From Paragordius varius (lineage: Eukaryota; Nematomorpha), in contig OZ176054.1 of the NCBI GenBank assembly GCA_964247055.1, positions 6,200,001-6,264,000 of the forward strand: 64,000 nucleotides of DNA, read 5' to 3'. This document shows positions 1-13,800 of the stretch, piece after piece. The position numbers were made by a program, and so were the translations under genes. The stretch's first letter is position 1, and every line of letters starts with the position of its first letter. The notes under the pieces were generated by a model. That model was not told where the DNA came from and did not search any database. It worked only from the letters and a program-made list of their open reading frames with translations.

Positions 1-1
1 A

Positions 2-2371
2 CCTCAACTTACTGCGTACGCATATTCATCCGGTTCAGACAACGAATATCAAAGCGATGAGGAAACAGAAACTATCAAAAGTAAAAGTGAATCTAGTGAT
101 GATGTTGAAAAACAGAACAGCCAAAACGATGAAGATAGTAAAATTGAGGATAATATGGATTATGAAAATGATGATTCTAGCTTCAAAAATATATCTGGTA
201 AAATAATTAATTATAATTATTTAGATTCAGAAAATGGAGATGATTTACTTACTGAATTAGTTGATGCCACTAGTGAAATTATGACTGAACCTGATAAAAA
301 CGAAATAAATTCCGGACCATTTATATTTTGGGATAATGCAGGTCCAGTATGGTCACTCGCCTCTTCTCTTAAAAAATTAGCAAAGGAAAATGCTTTTTCT
401 TTGGAAGGTATTAATTATATTTTAAGTATTTTAAGAGAAGAATATATTAACTAAATTACCCAAAACTAAAAGGTTATGTTCAGATGTATTGCAAGAAAAG
501 TTTCGACATTTATACGATTTAAAACAAAAGGAACATTCAAAGTATTTACTATTAAAACACTCTTAGTTTGATTGCCTACTATATTCATTTTTTTGCAGCG
601 AACAACAAAAAGATTTTAATTCCATGATAACTGATAATAAAGCATTTCGCAATCCCAGCATTTATGAAAAACTCTTACAGTATTGTGACATTGACGATAG
701 TGGTACAAATTGTCCACCCACCACTGATTTTATTGTTAATTCCAGTTATAATACTAACTTTGACAATGAATCAGCTTCGGAAGATCCTAATTCACCGACA
801 TCCAGAAATTCTCAAATTAAAAAATTGGGTATTAATCATTTTTTGACATGAAAAGTTATGTTTTTTTTAAATAAAAGTGTGAAATCTAAATTTGGCATAT
901 TTTATTCTTTATATAATGCTTTTATATAAAAATGTCTTGAAACTGTTTTATATTATTAGTTTAACCCAATATTAAGCCTTGAATACGTTTGAATGATCCG
1001 AAAAATATCTAAAGTTGAATATTAACGGAATTTTTTTACCATTTTTTATATCATATTTTTAAAATCGTGTTTTTAAGGGTTTGATGTTTTGCTCTTTATG
1101 TAACGTATGTGTTTCATGAATTAATAAAATATATTTTTCGTATAATATGGATATAAAGGGAAGAGTGTCAATAGTTAATTGCAAAATCTCTCTATCTATA
1201 TGTACTATTTCTTTATTAATAATGTCCTTTCATTTTCTTGTTTACTGTAATTACATATTTACCCAACTCACCCTTAAACATATTTAATATGGTTAATTCT
1301 TAGTTTGAGCTAATACAATTTATATGTTAGTTAAAGGTGTTTTGCTTTTCCAGATTTTAAAAAATAAAAAGTATTTTTTTATTCAAGTGGGTTGTTTTGA
1401 TGAAAAATATGAACCTTAATGGAAAAATAATATAAAATTTTGTGTGCTAGGCCTTAAGCTTAATTTTGAATGTTTTAGTAATGTTTAAGGGTGAATTTAT
1501 GGTATTTTTAAAAAGCGCATGGCATAATTAATTGTGATTAATTTGATAGGTTATGGAATATATAATACCAAACGCTCTACCGGTAAAAGGTTATGGGGTA
1601 ATGCCAGTTTTTACGAAGAACTAGCCAAAACTCAAAAGACCGAAATGGAAAAATGGGAAAAAGACAGGTTAAATAGTTTATATATATAAGGATAATTTGG
1701 TCATTTTTTAATGCGTTAGTGACGACTGTGACCAATTATAAATATAACCAGTTAAAAACTTTTAAAAATATGTATAGATTACGTGGTTCAAAGAGTTTGT
1801 TGAAATTTAACGAATTCTATATGCTATTTAAACCAATTTAAACATTAAACTTTATTATGTTTGGTATACATACAACATATATTTTGCATTAGCATTAATG
1901 ATTGATTATAACCAGAATATGTGCATTCATAATGATTTGTTGTAGTTTTTTAATCGGATAAACCAACCCTTTTAATTGTATTTTATTTTAGAAAATTTTT
2001 AAATCTATTTTCACCTCTATATATTTAGACTTTTGAAGGCCACAAACGCAGCTAATGCTGCATGTTTAGCACATTCCTCTCAACAAAAACAACAGTCCTC
2101 CTTGTCGCAAGAAACTATAAACTCTAAACTTAACACGAAAATTATAGAGACTACTGCGTCTCAATCTCATCATATAAAGACAGATTTAACAATTGAACAT
2201 CATACAAGTGGTAAAAAAATTGTTTCTTTAGAGGCCACTAGTCAAAATTTCCAAAAAACGAATTCCCCCCAAAAGTCTAATGACGAAAAATCAACCACTA
2301 AAAATACCCACAGATCACATAGCAGAGATCCTATAACCGTTGATAAGATTAGGAAAACAAAATGGGGCTAA
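2..2371 (+). CDS. SAP30BP: SAP30-binding protein homologue (HCNGP family), 5' partial
   Basis: Nuclear protein of the HCNGP family, which is known to bind SAP30 and to take part in transcription and splicing. Exons read as 2-407, 436-541, 599-828, 1550-1667 and 2029-2371, and all phases close. Exon 1 is very acidic (S/D/E-rich), like the family N-terminus. Exons 2-3 carry the core with FRNPSIYEKLLQYC and IDDSGTN; exon 4 has SFYEELAKTQKTEMEKWEK; the last exon is S/T/Q-rich and ends IRKTKWG before TAA, matching the family ending. The introns are 28, 57, 721 and 361 nt. The 28-nt one moves frame 2 to frame 0, without which the core would be out of frame. The initiator Met is outside the window. 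The join between GTN and the SFYEEL block contains extra S/T/N-rich sequence, so the exon 3 end is the least certain. Identity is confident, exact splicing moderately so. Confidence 0.88.
408..435 (+). other. Inferred 28-nt intron of SAP30BP
   Basis: The interval starts GTATTA after GGAAG and ends TTTTAAG. Removing it joins frame 2 upstream to frame 0 downstream, giving a continuous reading into the conserved core. Unspliced, the upstream frame stops at 452-454 before the core. A sequencing frameshift is the alternative explanation. Confidence 0.6.
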
Positions 2372-2898
2372 TTAGATTTTTAGCTCAATGTAGGACTTGG
2401 TACGTAAGAATTGAAAATGATATATGGAACAAAATGAGATATAAGACATCGTTGGAATGCTTTGTAAAAATAAAAACCTCAATTATTATATATATATATA
2501 TATATATTTTGATGTAGATCAAATAAATAAATGTAATATATAATATTTTTTGGACTTAATAATTTCTACATGATAAGATAACTTTCTTTAATTATATTTC
2601 CACACGTTATTAATAATTTTATATGAATGGATGAGCGGGTCATCGAGTGTCAATGCTAATATCAAATTAATAATTTTATTATTATCTCAAATAGTTTAGT
2701 ATTGCACTTTTTATGGCCTACTCATACATTATTTATGCTGCAATCTTTGTTTCCACCTTATATATATTTGCTAAATTATTATATGTTCAATCCTATCTAA
2801 ATTACCATATTATCTAAAAAAAACGATCAAATAAATGTAGCCATCTATTATTTATTTTAAATATGAGAGATATATTGAAATAATTAAATATTTTGACA
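2372..2898. other. Intergenic gap between convergent SAP30BP and EXOC2
   Basis: This 527-bp AT-rich gap lies between two convergent stop codons and must contain both 3' UTRs. A short TA run sits at about 2487-2507. No open frame, repeat family or RNA gene was recognised. Confidence 0.6.
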
Positions 2899-5800
2899 TT
2901 ATATTTGCACTAAATTGGGTGTGTTTAGGCACTGTAATTCAATCAAGCTTTTTTCTTTGAAATTTGTTTGCAAGCTCGAGAGTTTGCTAAATGAGGATAT
3001 AAAATCGTTACGAAATAAAGGAAATCAAAATTAATGCAATATTATTTTTACCTTTTATAACTTTCATAGTTGGGTGATTCTTTTAACCTGGCAAAAAGTG
3101 TATAAATTTGATCCAAACTTTGTTTGCTTTTAGGGGTAAGAAAGCCACACAAAACTAAATCAAGGCACGAGGTGTCTAGTTTTGCCTTTAAAAAATCATT
3201 GTTATATATACATTTATCATTATATTTTTTGGGTAACTAAATAAAAGGGCGAAAATCTCATGTGTGACCAATATATTTTTTTCCAATAAACTAAATTTAA
3301 AAAGACTATACGTGAAAAATGTACCTGTAAAAGACTCTTATCCGTGTAAAGCGAAGAAGCCAAGTATATTTCGTAAAGTTTTTCAAATATATTTTCAACT
3401 ACACGGTTCATTATGCGTTTCAGTAAGGTTGGACATACTGATTCAACCTTTAACATTGTCATTGTTTGAAATAATTAATAGGTATAAATATTTATATCCA
3501 GAAATTAAATTTTTATAGACGAAACATAAAAGACAAATATTTTTTTAAAAACATATTTTTTATCTTAATTTTTTATATATGATTTGGCTACTATTCGATT
3601 GAGATTATTTTGCCCATCGATAGTAAAATTGAAAATCAATTAAAATATGGGTTTATTTGTTTAGTTTTTGATTTTTTCTTTACAATATTTTTACTAATTA
3701 ATATTTTTAAAATTAACCTCAGTATAAATTTCCACACAACCCTGTAAGATAACACGTGCATACAATCTTACATCTATGTAAATAAAAAATATAAATTTTA
3801 TAAAACTAAAAATAATGTGTTTCGCAATAATTAGAAAAGTTAAAACCTGTTGGTTCAGGACAATCTTTCCAATCAAAAGACATATCACTCATATTCCTAG
3901 AAATGTTTTCAGTAATAGGTTTAGAGACTCTTTTAACATATGCATCAAAAAGGGATTGATTCAAATCTTGGAATGTATGACTTATTTTCTATTTAGTTAG
4001 TTCAGATGTTGATATTTTGTTCGTAAATATAAAATGTATGTGTATAATACCTTTTGTATATTATCAGTGGATGAAATACTATTGGCATTAAGAATTTTCA
4101 CTAAATCAATTTTAACTATGGTTTGAAGGAAGTATTCGACATTGCTTAAGCAGTACAATAACCGTCTCTCCTAATGAAAAATTATCGTTATAAAATAAGT
4201 TTTAAAATTATTTTTTATGAAACCCGATTTGTGAAATAGTTTTTAGAATTACTACCATTATCATACGTAATACAATATGTATATAATATTTTAGCATATT
4301 TTATTTAGATAAAACAAAAATTTTAGCTTTACGATTTACACTTCAAATTCATTCTCGAGATGTATTTTCGGGCTTATATAACTCATCGTTATTAAGTATT
4401 TCTTTGTGGCATATTCTATTATTTTTTCAGTATTTTTATGTTTATTTTAAACGACCTTTCTTTTTTTGAAAATATTAAAAAATTCTGTAATTTATAGTAA
4501 AAAACACAAAAATTTTTAAGGGTGAAATTGAATTATTTAAGGGTGATGAGTAAATGGTATATTAAATAATTAATTACACACCTCTATACTTTTATTATTA
4601 CCATTAAATTACATATCTCTAAATATTTTCCATAAAATTGAACATTAAAACCTTTTTTATCCGTTGGTTACGAAAAGATGTCATAATAAGTGTCTTTTCA
4701 ATCTCAGCATCTTCGTGAATAGTGTTAGTTTTTTCCACATCTTGGCCAGTTTTTTGTGTCGATTTCTCTGTAACAGAATGAGACTGTTGAGATTGTGTAA
4801 CAATGCCAAACGCTAAAAATTGGAATGATTCATAAAATCCCAATACCATTTTAGTACATGCCAGAGCTACCTATAAATATAAATGTTTATTATTAAAAAT
4901 ACCCTGGGTTAGACCAAAAACATAAGTTTTTTTTGGATTTGTTTCGAGATTACAATCTCAAAAAATAATATGTTTAAAAAGGATATTTTTTTAATGTTAA
5001 CCTTATTTTTGAGGATTGTTTTGTTTGTTATTTCTGAAATATAAAAGTATATCTTTATTTTTTTGCACATAATATAAATTTATTGTTCATTTTTTTTGAC
5101 ATTGTTAATAAATAATTGAGCTAACCGGAAAATAATATAACCGGCACAAAATGGCAAATTTTATACTTTTTCTTAAAAATATGGAAAACCGAGCATGATT
5201 CCGGTTCCAATCCATGAATATACTAATAAAATATCAGTCAAATATATTAATCTGGTCAAAGAATACTTGTAAACATACAATTTGATAAAATTACGAAAAA
5301 ATCTTTCCAAAGTAACTAAATTAAAACCTAAAATATTTTATATTTAAAACAATTAAAATATATTATGTTTAGATCTCAAATTAATTTTACATACCTGTTT
5401 TGATGCAGTTTGATTGGTATGAAATAGATTACTTTCCACTGTATCATCCAAAAAGGTAACGTTGTTACCACCATCTTCATTGATATTATATGGTTCAATA
5501 AACCATTTTGCAATTTTACAATACTTTTCCAACATATCACGAAAACATTCAATCTATAACCAAAAATGAATCTTATTTGTTCAACTCAAACATAATAAAA
5601 TGTCTCAAATTGTGGGGTATATATGAAAAACTAAAAATATTCAAAGATGTATTTTATATAATCATCACTTTTATATTTTTTCAAAAATAAAATATTTTAG
5701 TAGTTATTGACTTATTGGGTGAAATAAAAAACTTTATGAAATATATATCCCAAAATTGGGTAAACCATTTACAATTCAAATTTACCCTTGAACAATTCAC

Positions 5801-8800
5801 TCGACTTATTCAAATTCACCCTCGACATATTTAAATTCCTAAAAATAAGTTGTGTTTTCGGGCTAATATATTAATAATGCAAAACATATCTTTATGGCTT
5901 AGTTTATTATTTTTCAGTATTATTTTAATTACAGGCCAAATTTCATTTTTTAAAAATATAAAAATTTAGGTAATATTTAATCTTAAAAAACACACAATTT
6001 ATTTTATAGTGAATTTGAATTGTTCGATGGATTTGAATTGTTTAAGGGTGAATTTGAAGTTTAAATGGAATATCTTTAATTATTATTACTTTTAACAATG
6101 TAATCTAATATATACAATTTTGGTGTGTCCAAATCCATTATTTGTATCAAAATCAACCAAAATTTTCCAATTTTCTTTCAAACATAATCGTTTCATTTCT
6201 ATAATATATGCAAATTAAAATACAATACAAACGCCAAATAAACTTTAATTACCAACAAATTATTTACCCAAGAGTAAAATTATTTTTAGATCAACAAAAA
6301 CTCCGAGGATTACAATTTTACCATTTTAAAACTCTTGTTGCAAAATTATATGATAATTTTGCAACAATAATATTTATATCTAATATATTTTTATATGCAA
6401 CCTAGAAATAATTATTGAAATAATAACATGCAAAACACCGTTTATTTCTTCATCTCTACATATAAATTCATAAGGAGTGAATGTTATTAACAATATTTAT
6501 TTTTAGTGTTAAATATATTAAATTATCATTTTAATATTTTACTAGCCATTATATTTAAATAAAAATAAGTAATTTTTATCATCGTTAATTATTAGCTACT
6601 TAAAATCAACAAAATTATAATCATCATAACATATGGGAATACTTACCTTTGCGCCCATTTTCAAAGATAGTTAAAATAGCGTATGTTCGCATATCATTAA
6701 CCATCATTTTAAGTAAATTTATGGAGTTTTCAGGGATATTTGCTACTGAACCAGATACTTCTTCGCCCCTATTTTCGTCTCCAAGGTGAAGTATATAGCT
6801 TTGACACACTCTATGTAACATTAAAATTATCATATATTTTCTATAAATTTGGAAAATAAAATCGGGATTTTGCATATGCATCATTAATTAGCTTTTTTGC
6901 GTCCACCTTACTTGTTTAAAGTTGTCTACCATCATATTTTTATAACCTAATCTTATGAATATTAATATATACTATTACTCACTAAAATTGGATAGTATAC
7001 CCAAAGTTATAGGGTTGTTTACTTATTTTAATTGAGATATGATGTAATCGTTTTCGTCAACTTCAACAAAATCAACTAGCTTATCAAAAATTATAATAAA
7101 AGTCATAAGCGTTCTTTAAAAAATCGTATCGTAAATATTAGTTACCTTAAATAAAAGGTAAAAGGTACCTTATATCCTTGACAATCTTGTAAAGGTTAAA
7201 AGTGGTATTAATTTCACCCAGGCTCATAAAATAATTTGTGAGAACCGTTGTCCAATCGCCAAGCACTGAGACACGTCTTGGAGTGCTTAATAACTCATTC
7301 TGACATAAAATATTAGTATAAATATCTACTTATAATTTTAGTTAAAATCGCATTTTTACAACTTAACATTATATTTAGGGTAAAAAATATTCGGGTACAA
7401 CACTAAAAATACAATAGCCCTTATATATATTATATAAGTCTAAAATTAGGGTTGATATATAATTTTTACTTGGGTGTCTTTAGTTTGAGTGTCAGTATTT
7501 GCTTCTATCTTATTGCTAACGATAGAGGATGGGATAAATATGGAACGTATAAGATCGCAATATAATGATACAATGTCATGGATGAAATGCTATAATATGA
7601 TTATTTTAAATTATATTTTATATATTATAATAGGACAACTTTTCAAATAATTCATGATATCTGTATGATTATTATATTTCAAAAATATTAGCAACTTTAA
7701 ATTTAATAATTGTTATTTGTTTAAAATGATAAATTTGAAACGGAAAAAAACTAATTTACCTTAAATCGTTGAAATTTGTTCGGATCAATTTTGAACGTTT
7801 TATCGCCACCAGACATCTATACAAATATAATTATATAATTTATTAACTAAATTTCTAAAACATAATAAATATCTACATATTTTACAAATTAATAAAACGA
7901 AATAAACAGACACACATCTTTATTCACGGGTAAAAGGCCAGAAAAATAAGCTTGTCCCAATTGCCAAAAATCGGAAAACCCTTGAGACATAAGCGCACTC
8001 AACTCTTCAACATAAATAGTCAGGGGTGATGCTGTGAGATTCGGGTTATTTAGCGTTGAATCATCTTTTACATCTTTATAAAAGTAATTATGAAATAAAA
8101 ATTTTAAATAAAGAAAAAAAAATACATGTTCAAAAAATTATGGATAAAACATACTATTTTTGCCAAAAAATGGATAATCGCCAAAACTATCTTGCTTGGA
8201 CCCGACCAAAAGTTCGGGAAATAGGGTTGAAAAATCTAAATTTATAAAATTAAATGGTATATCAATTGAATATCTCATAACAAAATCGATTTCTAACCAT
8301 TTTGGGTCTGGTTCCAATATTTTCAATATATAAAAAATTCCGATTCTTTATTATATCTAGAGATAAGGTAATTATTTTATTTGCGAAGAAATATTAATTT
8401 CAAATTTGAACATTCTGCAAAATCATCTGTAAATCCAAAAATATGATTTCCTGAATAAAAAAAATTATAATAAGATTAATGCTGTGTTAAAATTTAACAT
8501 CTTTTCAGGCAAACACAACATTTTCCATCAATGGAAATATAAATGTTGCGTTTGGTTGAAACAATGTTTAGTTTGGTTAAACAAATGTTGCGTTTGAAAA
8601 AATGTTGCTATTTGGTGTAAAGGCAATAATCACATATTTTACGATTTTTCATATAATTCATAACTGCAAAAATGATATTCCTGAAACCTGAATTAGCAGT
8701 AAATTAAACACAACGAATTCCTCAAATTGAATGAGTTCCAGGTGTTTCAAATATTTTGATATTCTTAAAAAATAATTAATTATAAATATCACAGAGTAAT

Positions 8801-10853
8801 CTTAGCATATCAATTCCATATTTGGATATAATCAATTTTTATAGAATATTACCTGGATGAAATGCAAAAGTTTTATTGTAATTTAGCATAAAAAACCAAT
8901 TAAAGATTTAATTGAAAATATTGACAATTTATTAAATATTAATTTACTCTCCCAAACATTAAACATCAATAAATTATGAATAACCATTGTGAAATAATCA
9001 TTAAAAATTATCAATAATTTTTGTAGATTAAAGTAAATTTTTATCGTAAAAAATAAATTTAAGAAAAAAAACCTTTTTTGTAAAGGTTTGGAGCACTTTT
9101 AATTTCCGTCAATGGCCTGATATCCCCCGTTGTCGAAAATATACCATTATTGCATTTACTATCAATTATATATTTGTCGGATCCTACAAAATATTTATAA
9201 AAAATATTTTGAAAAAAAAAACAATATTCAAATTAAAGCACTAAAACTTAAAAAATTAATAAATATTTTATATTGTATATGTTTACTTATAGGATTTAAT
9301 TGGTCATTGTGATATGATGTATCGCGCTTAGCTAATAGTTGACCTTCATATAATTATAGCATAAAATTAAAAAGTTTAAAAATGCAATTTATATTTTTTT
9401 TAAAAATTATAATAAATTCTAACATTTTTTCAAATTCCGATCTTTGCAATCAATCAGGATAAGGGTTAACCATGAAGACATTTTAACAATACTTTCCCAT
9501 GCTGAATCAGTTTTTGGGTCAACATCAACTAAAAATCTGCAAAAAATTATAATTTAATCGTAACTTTCTTACAAAAAAATTATTATATATATATATTTCG
9601 CCATAACTATATATTAAAGTTATATTTTACGTAAAGATTCTTTAAAATTAAATTATTAGATTATAAAATTGATAAATGAATAACTTCAAAATATTTTTTT
9701 GTTCCTCTAGGGTTGATGGATAATTAAATAATTGAGAGCGTAAAGTCTTTTTCAAACCATCCATTTTACTGTTTGCGATATTGATGACTATTTATAAATT
9801 AAATAGAATTAAATTATATGGAAAACATCATGAGTTTCAATGTTTCAAAAATAAAAATTTGGGTTTATAAAAAGTTCCTTATTTCACAACTCAAATAGAC
9901 AGTGAGCGAATATTTATTACATGATTATATAAATTAATAAAATTAAAAACATATCTCTTTTATCGAAAAAAATTCTTGATGCAATATTATGAATAACAGA
10001 GCGTTGTAAGTTAAAATGAATTAATTTTTCTGATTTTAGCTATATTATTAAATAATAACTTTAATTAAGTCAAATTTATCCAAAACAACACTCATAATCT
10101 GGAAAAGTTAAAAATCGAACAACAAACAAACAAACAAGGTAATAATAAATAAAATAATTTTAACAAATTATCAACTTTGTTTAAATATGGGTAAATCCGC
10201 GATTCCACCGGTTCCGCTAATACCGCCCGAGAAATAAAGCGTATTTGCGCGGTTGTAATCATTTATTGCCATTGCATAATCACCTATCATTATATAATTT
10301 AAAAAAGAAGGATAAAATATAAATTTGAACAATTTCTTCTAATTTAATTTAATTACTATTTCATCTTTACACCATTTTATTTATCCATTGAAAACGATAT
10401 TAATAACATAAATCAAATATTTAGAATATATTTTAATTTTAAACAAATTTTATGAAAATTTGAGTCATTATTACAAAATCATTTAAATATTATCAAAAAA
10501 GAACAATTAGTTTCTGTAACAGTAAGGTCACGGTTTATTAAACGATATTTGATGATAAATTCTATCAAACGAATAAAACAAGCAATGAAATAATAAAAAG
10601 TAATAATTTCGAAATTCAGAAAACTTAAAAAAATTAAATTTGCCACATTTCTAATCATAGTGTTTTAACATAAAATGGTAATAAAAAAACTAAATTAGTT
10701 CAAACCTTTAGCGATTGATTTTGAAAGTGTGCGTGGGAGATTAAAACACAACTTAAATCGATTGATTAGGGCTAAAGCGTTTCTGGTTGAATCAGCGCGA
10801 CTTTTATTGCCCAGGATATCGTTAAAAAGGGAATTTGATTTATTTTCAACCGC

Positions 10854-10885
<32 letters not shown>

Positions 10886-13800
10886 ATAAAATTAAAATTT
10901 AATATAAAATTTTAATTTAATGTTAAAAAACATATATATTTTACTCATTTGTCTGAAATTTTTCAAAAAATTTAAGGATTGAAAAATTTTCATAGCAAAA
11001 AAATGTACTAGTAAGTTCTTTATCCAATTTCTCCAATATTTTAGGGATTGAACCTGTCTTTTGCTTATCCTCATCCATTTTGGCATTCAACACTTTAAAT
11101 ATAGAAAATAATACCATTTTTTTAAAATAAAAATATTTAATAATTTAAAACTATACATATGATTTGAGAATTTACATATCTAAAAATGATTATTTAGATT
11201 ATTTTTTTTAAATACTATAATAATCAATAATTTAATATAAGAATTATGTTTTCGGCAAAAATATCTTATTTTCCACTTTCCATCGCATCCAAACAGCCCA
11301 GAAATGTTATAATGTTGGTTTTGATGAATGAGTTTGGACCCTCGTTTTTTATATTTACGCTTTCACGCATGTATTCAAGTCCCTTTTTGAGTTCCTGGAA
11401 ACTATTGTAAAAGGTAATGTATTAGTATAACAATCGAGAATACAGTAAAGCTTCTTATTTTTGGTTTCCAAAGTTCAATTTAAATAAAAATAATTTTTTC
11501 TTCCTTTTTTTAAACCATTTTCTAATAAATAAGTAAACAAATTCATTCTTTGTGTATCAATTAAAACATTTTTATAATAGAAAATATGACTCTGTAATAA
11601 GATTAAATAGGTTAAAGAATATTATAAGTTACCTGTTTTGATGGTAATTTTCAAGCAGAAACCAGGTTGGAAGAAATGATTCTTGCCTAATGTTCCCAGA
11701 ATTGTCTGGATATAACTCTTGCAATTCATCTATTGGGAATTTGGGACTATGATATGCCAATTATAAAATGGATTTAAATAATACTAAAAAGATATTTAAG
11801 TTAGTGAATTAAAACTCTCGTGTAGGAAAATCTTCGTAAAATGTTCTTTTTTTGAAGGTAACTATTTACAATAAAGTTAATTTATAGCAGGGGTGGCCAA
11901 CGAGGTGACCGCGGTCACTTTCGTGACCGCGACAACTCAAAAAGTGACCGCCTCAAAATATTTTGTTTAAAAAAATTTTATTGATTTTTTTCGGATAGTT
12001 GGCTACTTCTGAGCGAATTTAAATTTAAAATACAAAAAAATACGGTTCAAATTAAAAAAAAACGTCTAAGAAAAGGGTGTAAAAAAATTATTTTATTAAT
12101 TATAATTCATATGTTTTGGAGCATTTGCATTAAAACTTAAAATCAGTCATTTCCCTTGAATATATCAAAACTTTGAGCAAAGCTTATTCATAAATCAGAA
12201 GTATAATCGTGAAGTTAGATTTGATTTGATACACCAAAAGTAGGTTTTTAAAACTTATATTTTAGAATGAGCCAAAAAAAGTTGTACAGATACAAGAAAG
12301 ATTGGGAGCATGAATACTTTTTTATTATGATAAATGAAACATGCACCTGTCTAATATGCAATAGTACTGTTGCTTTGCCCAAAAAGTCAAATATTGAAAG
12401 ACATTATAGATCTCTGCATCCACATTACTCCAAAAACTACCCCTTACAAACTCAAGAACGCAACATTAAAGTAAAGGAATTAAAAGAACAATTATCCGCC
12501 TCACAAAATAGCATACTTAAATACAACAAAGACTATAAAAATGCTACGATTGCTTCATTCAAGGTAGCGGAAATACTCATTCGGAACAATAAGCCATTCC
12601 AAGATGGTGAAATATTTAAAGAAGCCTTTATTAGCGCTTGTAATATTTTATTTGAAAACTTTGATAACAAAAATAATATTATGACAGCTATTAAAAGCAT
12701 AAGCTTATCGAGAAATACCGTTATGCGCAGGGCTGAAGATATTAGTAATAATCTTGATGAAATTTTACATGAAAATATTAATAGCTGTATTTTTTCTCCT
12801 TGCAACTCGATGAGTCCACCGATTATGTTGGAATCGCCCAATTATGCATTTTTATTCGTATGATATTTAGTGATTTATCTGCAAAGGAGGAATTATTAAC
12901 TATAATACCTCTCCACGAACGAACCAGAGGGCAGGATATTTTTAATTCTTTTTATAAATTTATCACAGATACGAAACTTCCCATCGTAAAACTCGCATCT
13001 ATAACTACAGATGGAGCTCCAGCTATGATTGGCGTTAACAACGGCTTTATCGCTTAATGTAAAAATCACAGTGCATTTCCCAAGTTCATTGATTACCATT
13101 GTATAATCTATAATCAAGTTTTATGTTCAAAAGTTTTAAAATACCATCATGTAATGAACCCCTGTTTTAAAATTGCTAACGCCATTCGAACAAAAAGCTT
13201 GTCCCGCCGCCAATTTCGAATTTTGTTAAATGAGTGCGGCGTGGAATATGGAGAACTTTTATTACATACTGATGTAAGGTGGTTGAGTCGTGCCGCATTT
13301 TTAATTAGATTTAGGCAACTTTTACCACAAATAGAAATTTTTTTAGAGAATTCTAAATTTTCATACCCTGAATTGAAAGATCAAGATTGGCTGCTTGATC
13401 TTGCATTTTTATGCGATATCACGGAAAAATTGCATAAATTAAACATCCAATTACAAGGAAAAGATAAAACAATAATGGATATGATGGGTGCTATAAAATC
13501 TTGTAAGGAAACACTAACAGTAGTAGAAACACAATTAAAAAACCGAGATTTAAAACATTTTTTTAATCTGGCAGCGGTGTCTAAAAAAATAGAGAATCTC
13601 TCTTTTGAAAAATATGCAGATGATATTGGTCTGCTTATTAATGATTTTGAAAAACGATTTTCATCTATAAATAAACTTGAAGACATCGCTATTTTTTTAT
13701 CATGCCCATTTAATAATAATAATAATGTTGAATATATTGCTCAAAAACTCAGCCACTTTCTTGGTGTACCAAATTTAGCAGAGTTGGAAGAGGAATTAAT

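Noticed and set aside
1255-1512. Fifth copy of MITE family M1 in the SAP30BP intron
   Set aside because: It has CACCCTTAAAC and GTTTAAGGGTGAATTT at its ends, but lacks the CCATTTAC terminus at the left and the TTTTCGGGC core, so membership is not supported.
8138-8326. Minus-strand frame ([13 protein letters not shown]...) as an EXOC2 exon
   Set aside because: It lies between exons matching consecutive EXOC2 segments but has no counterpart at that point in the family; kept out of the exon list, though a lineage-specific insert is possible.
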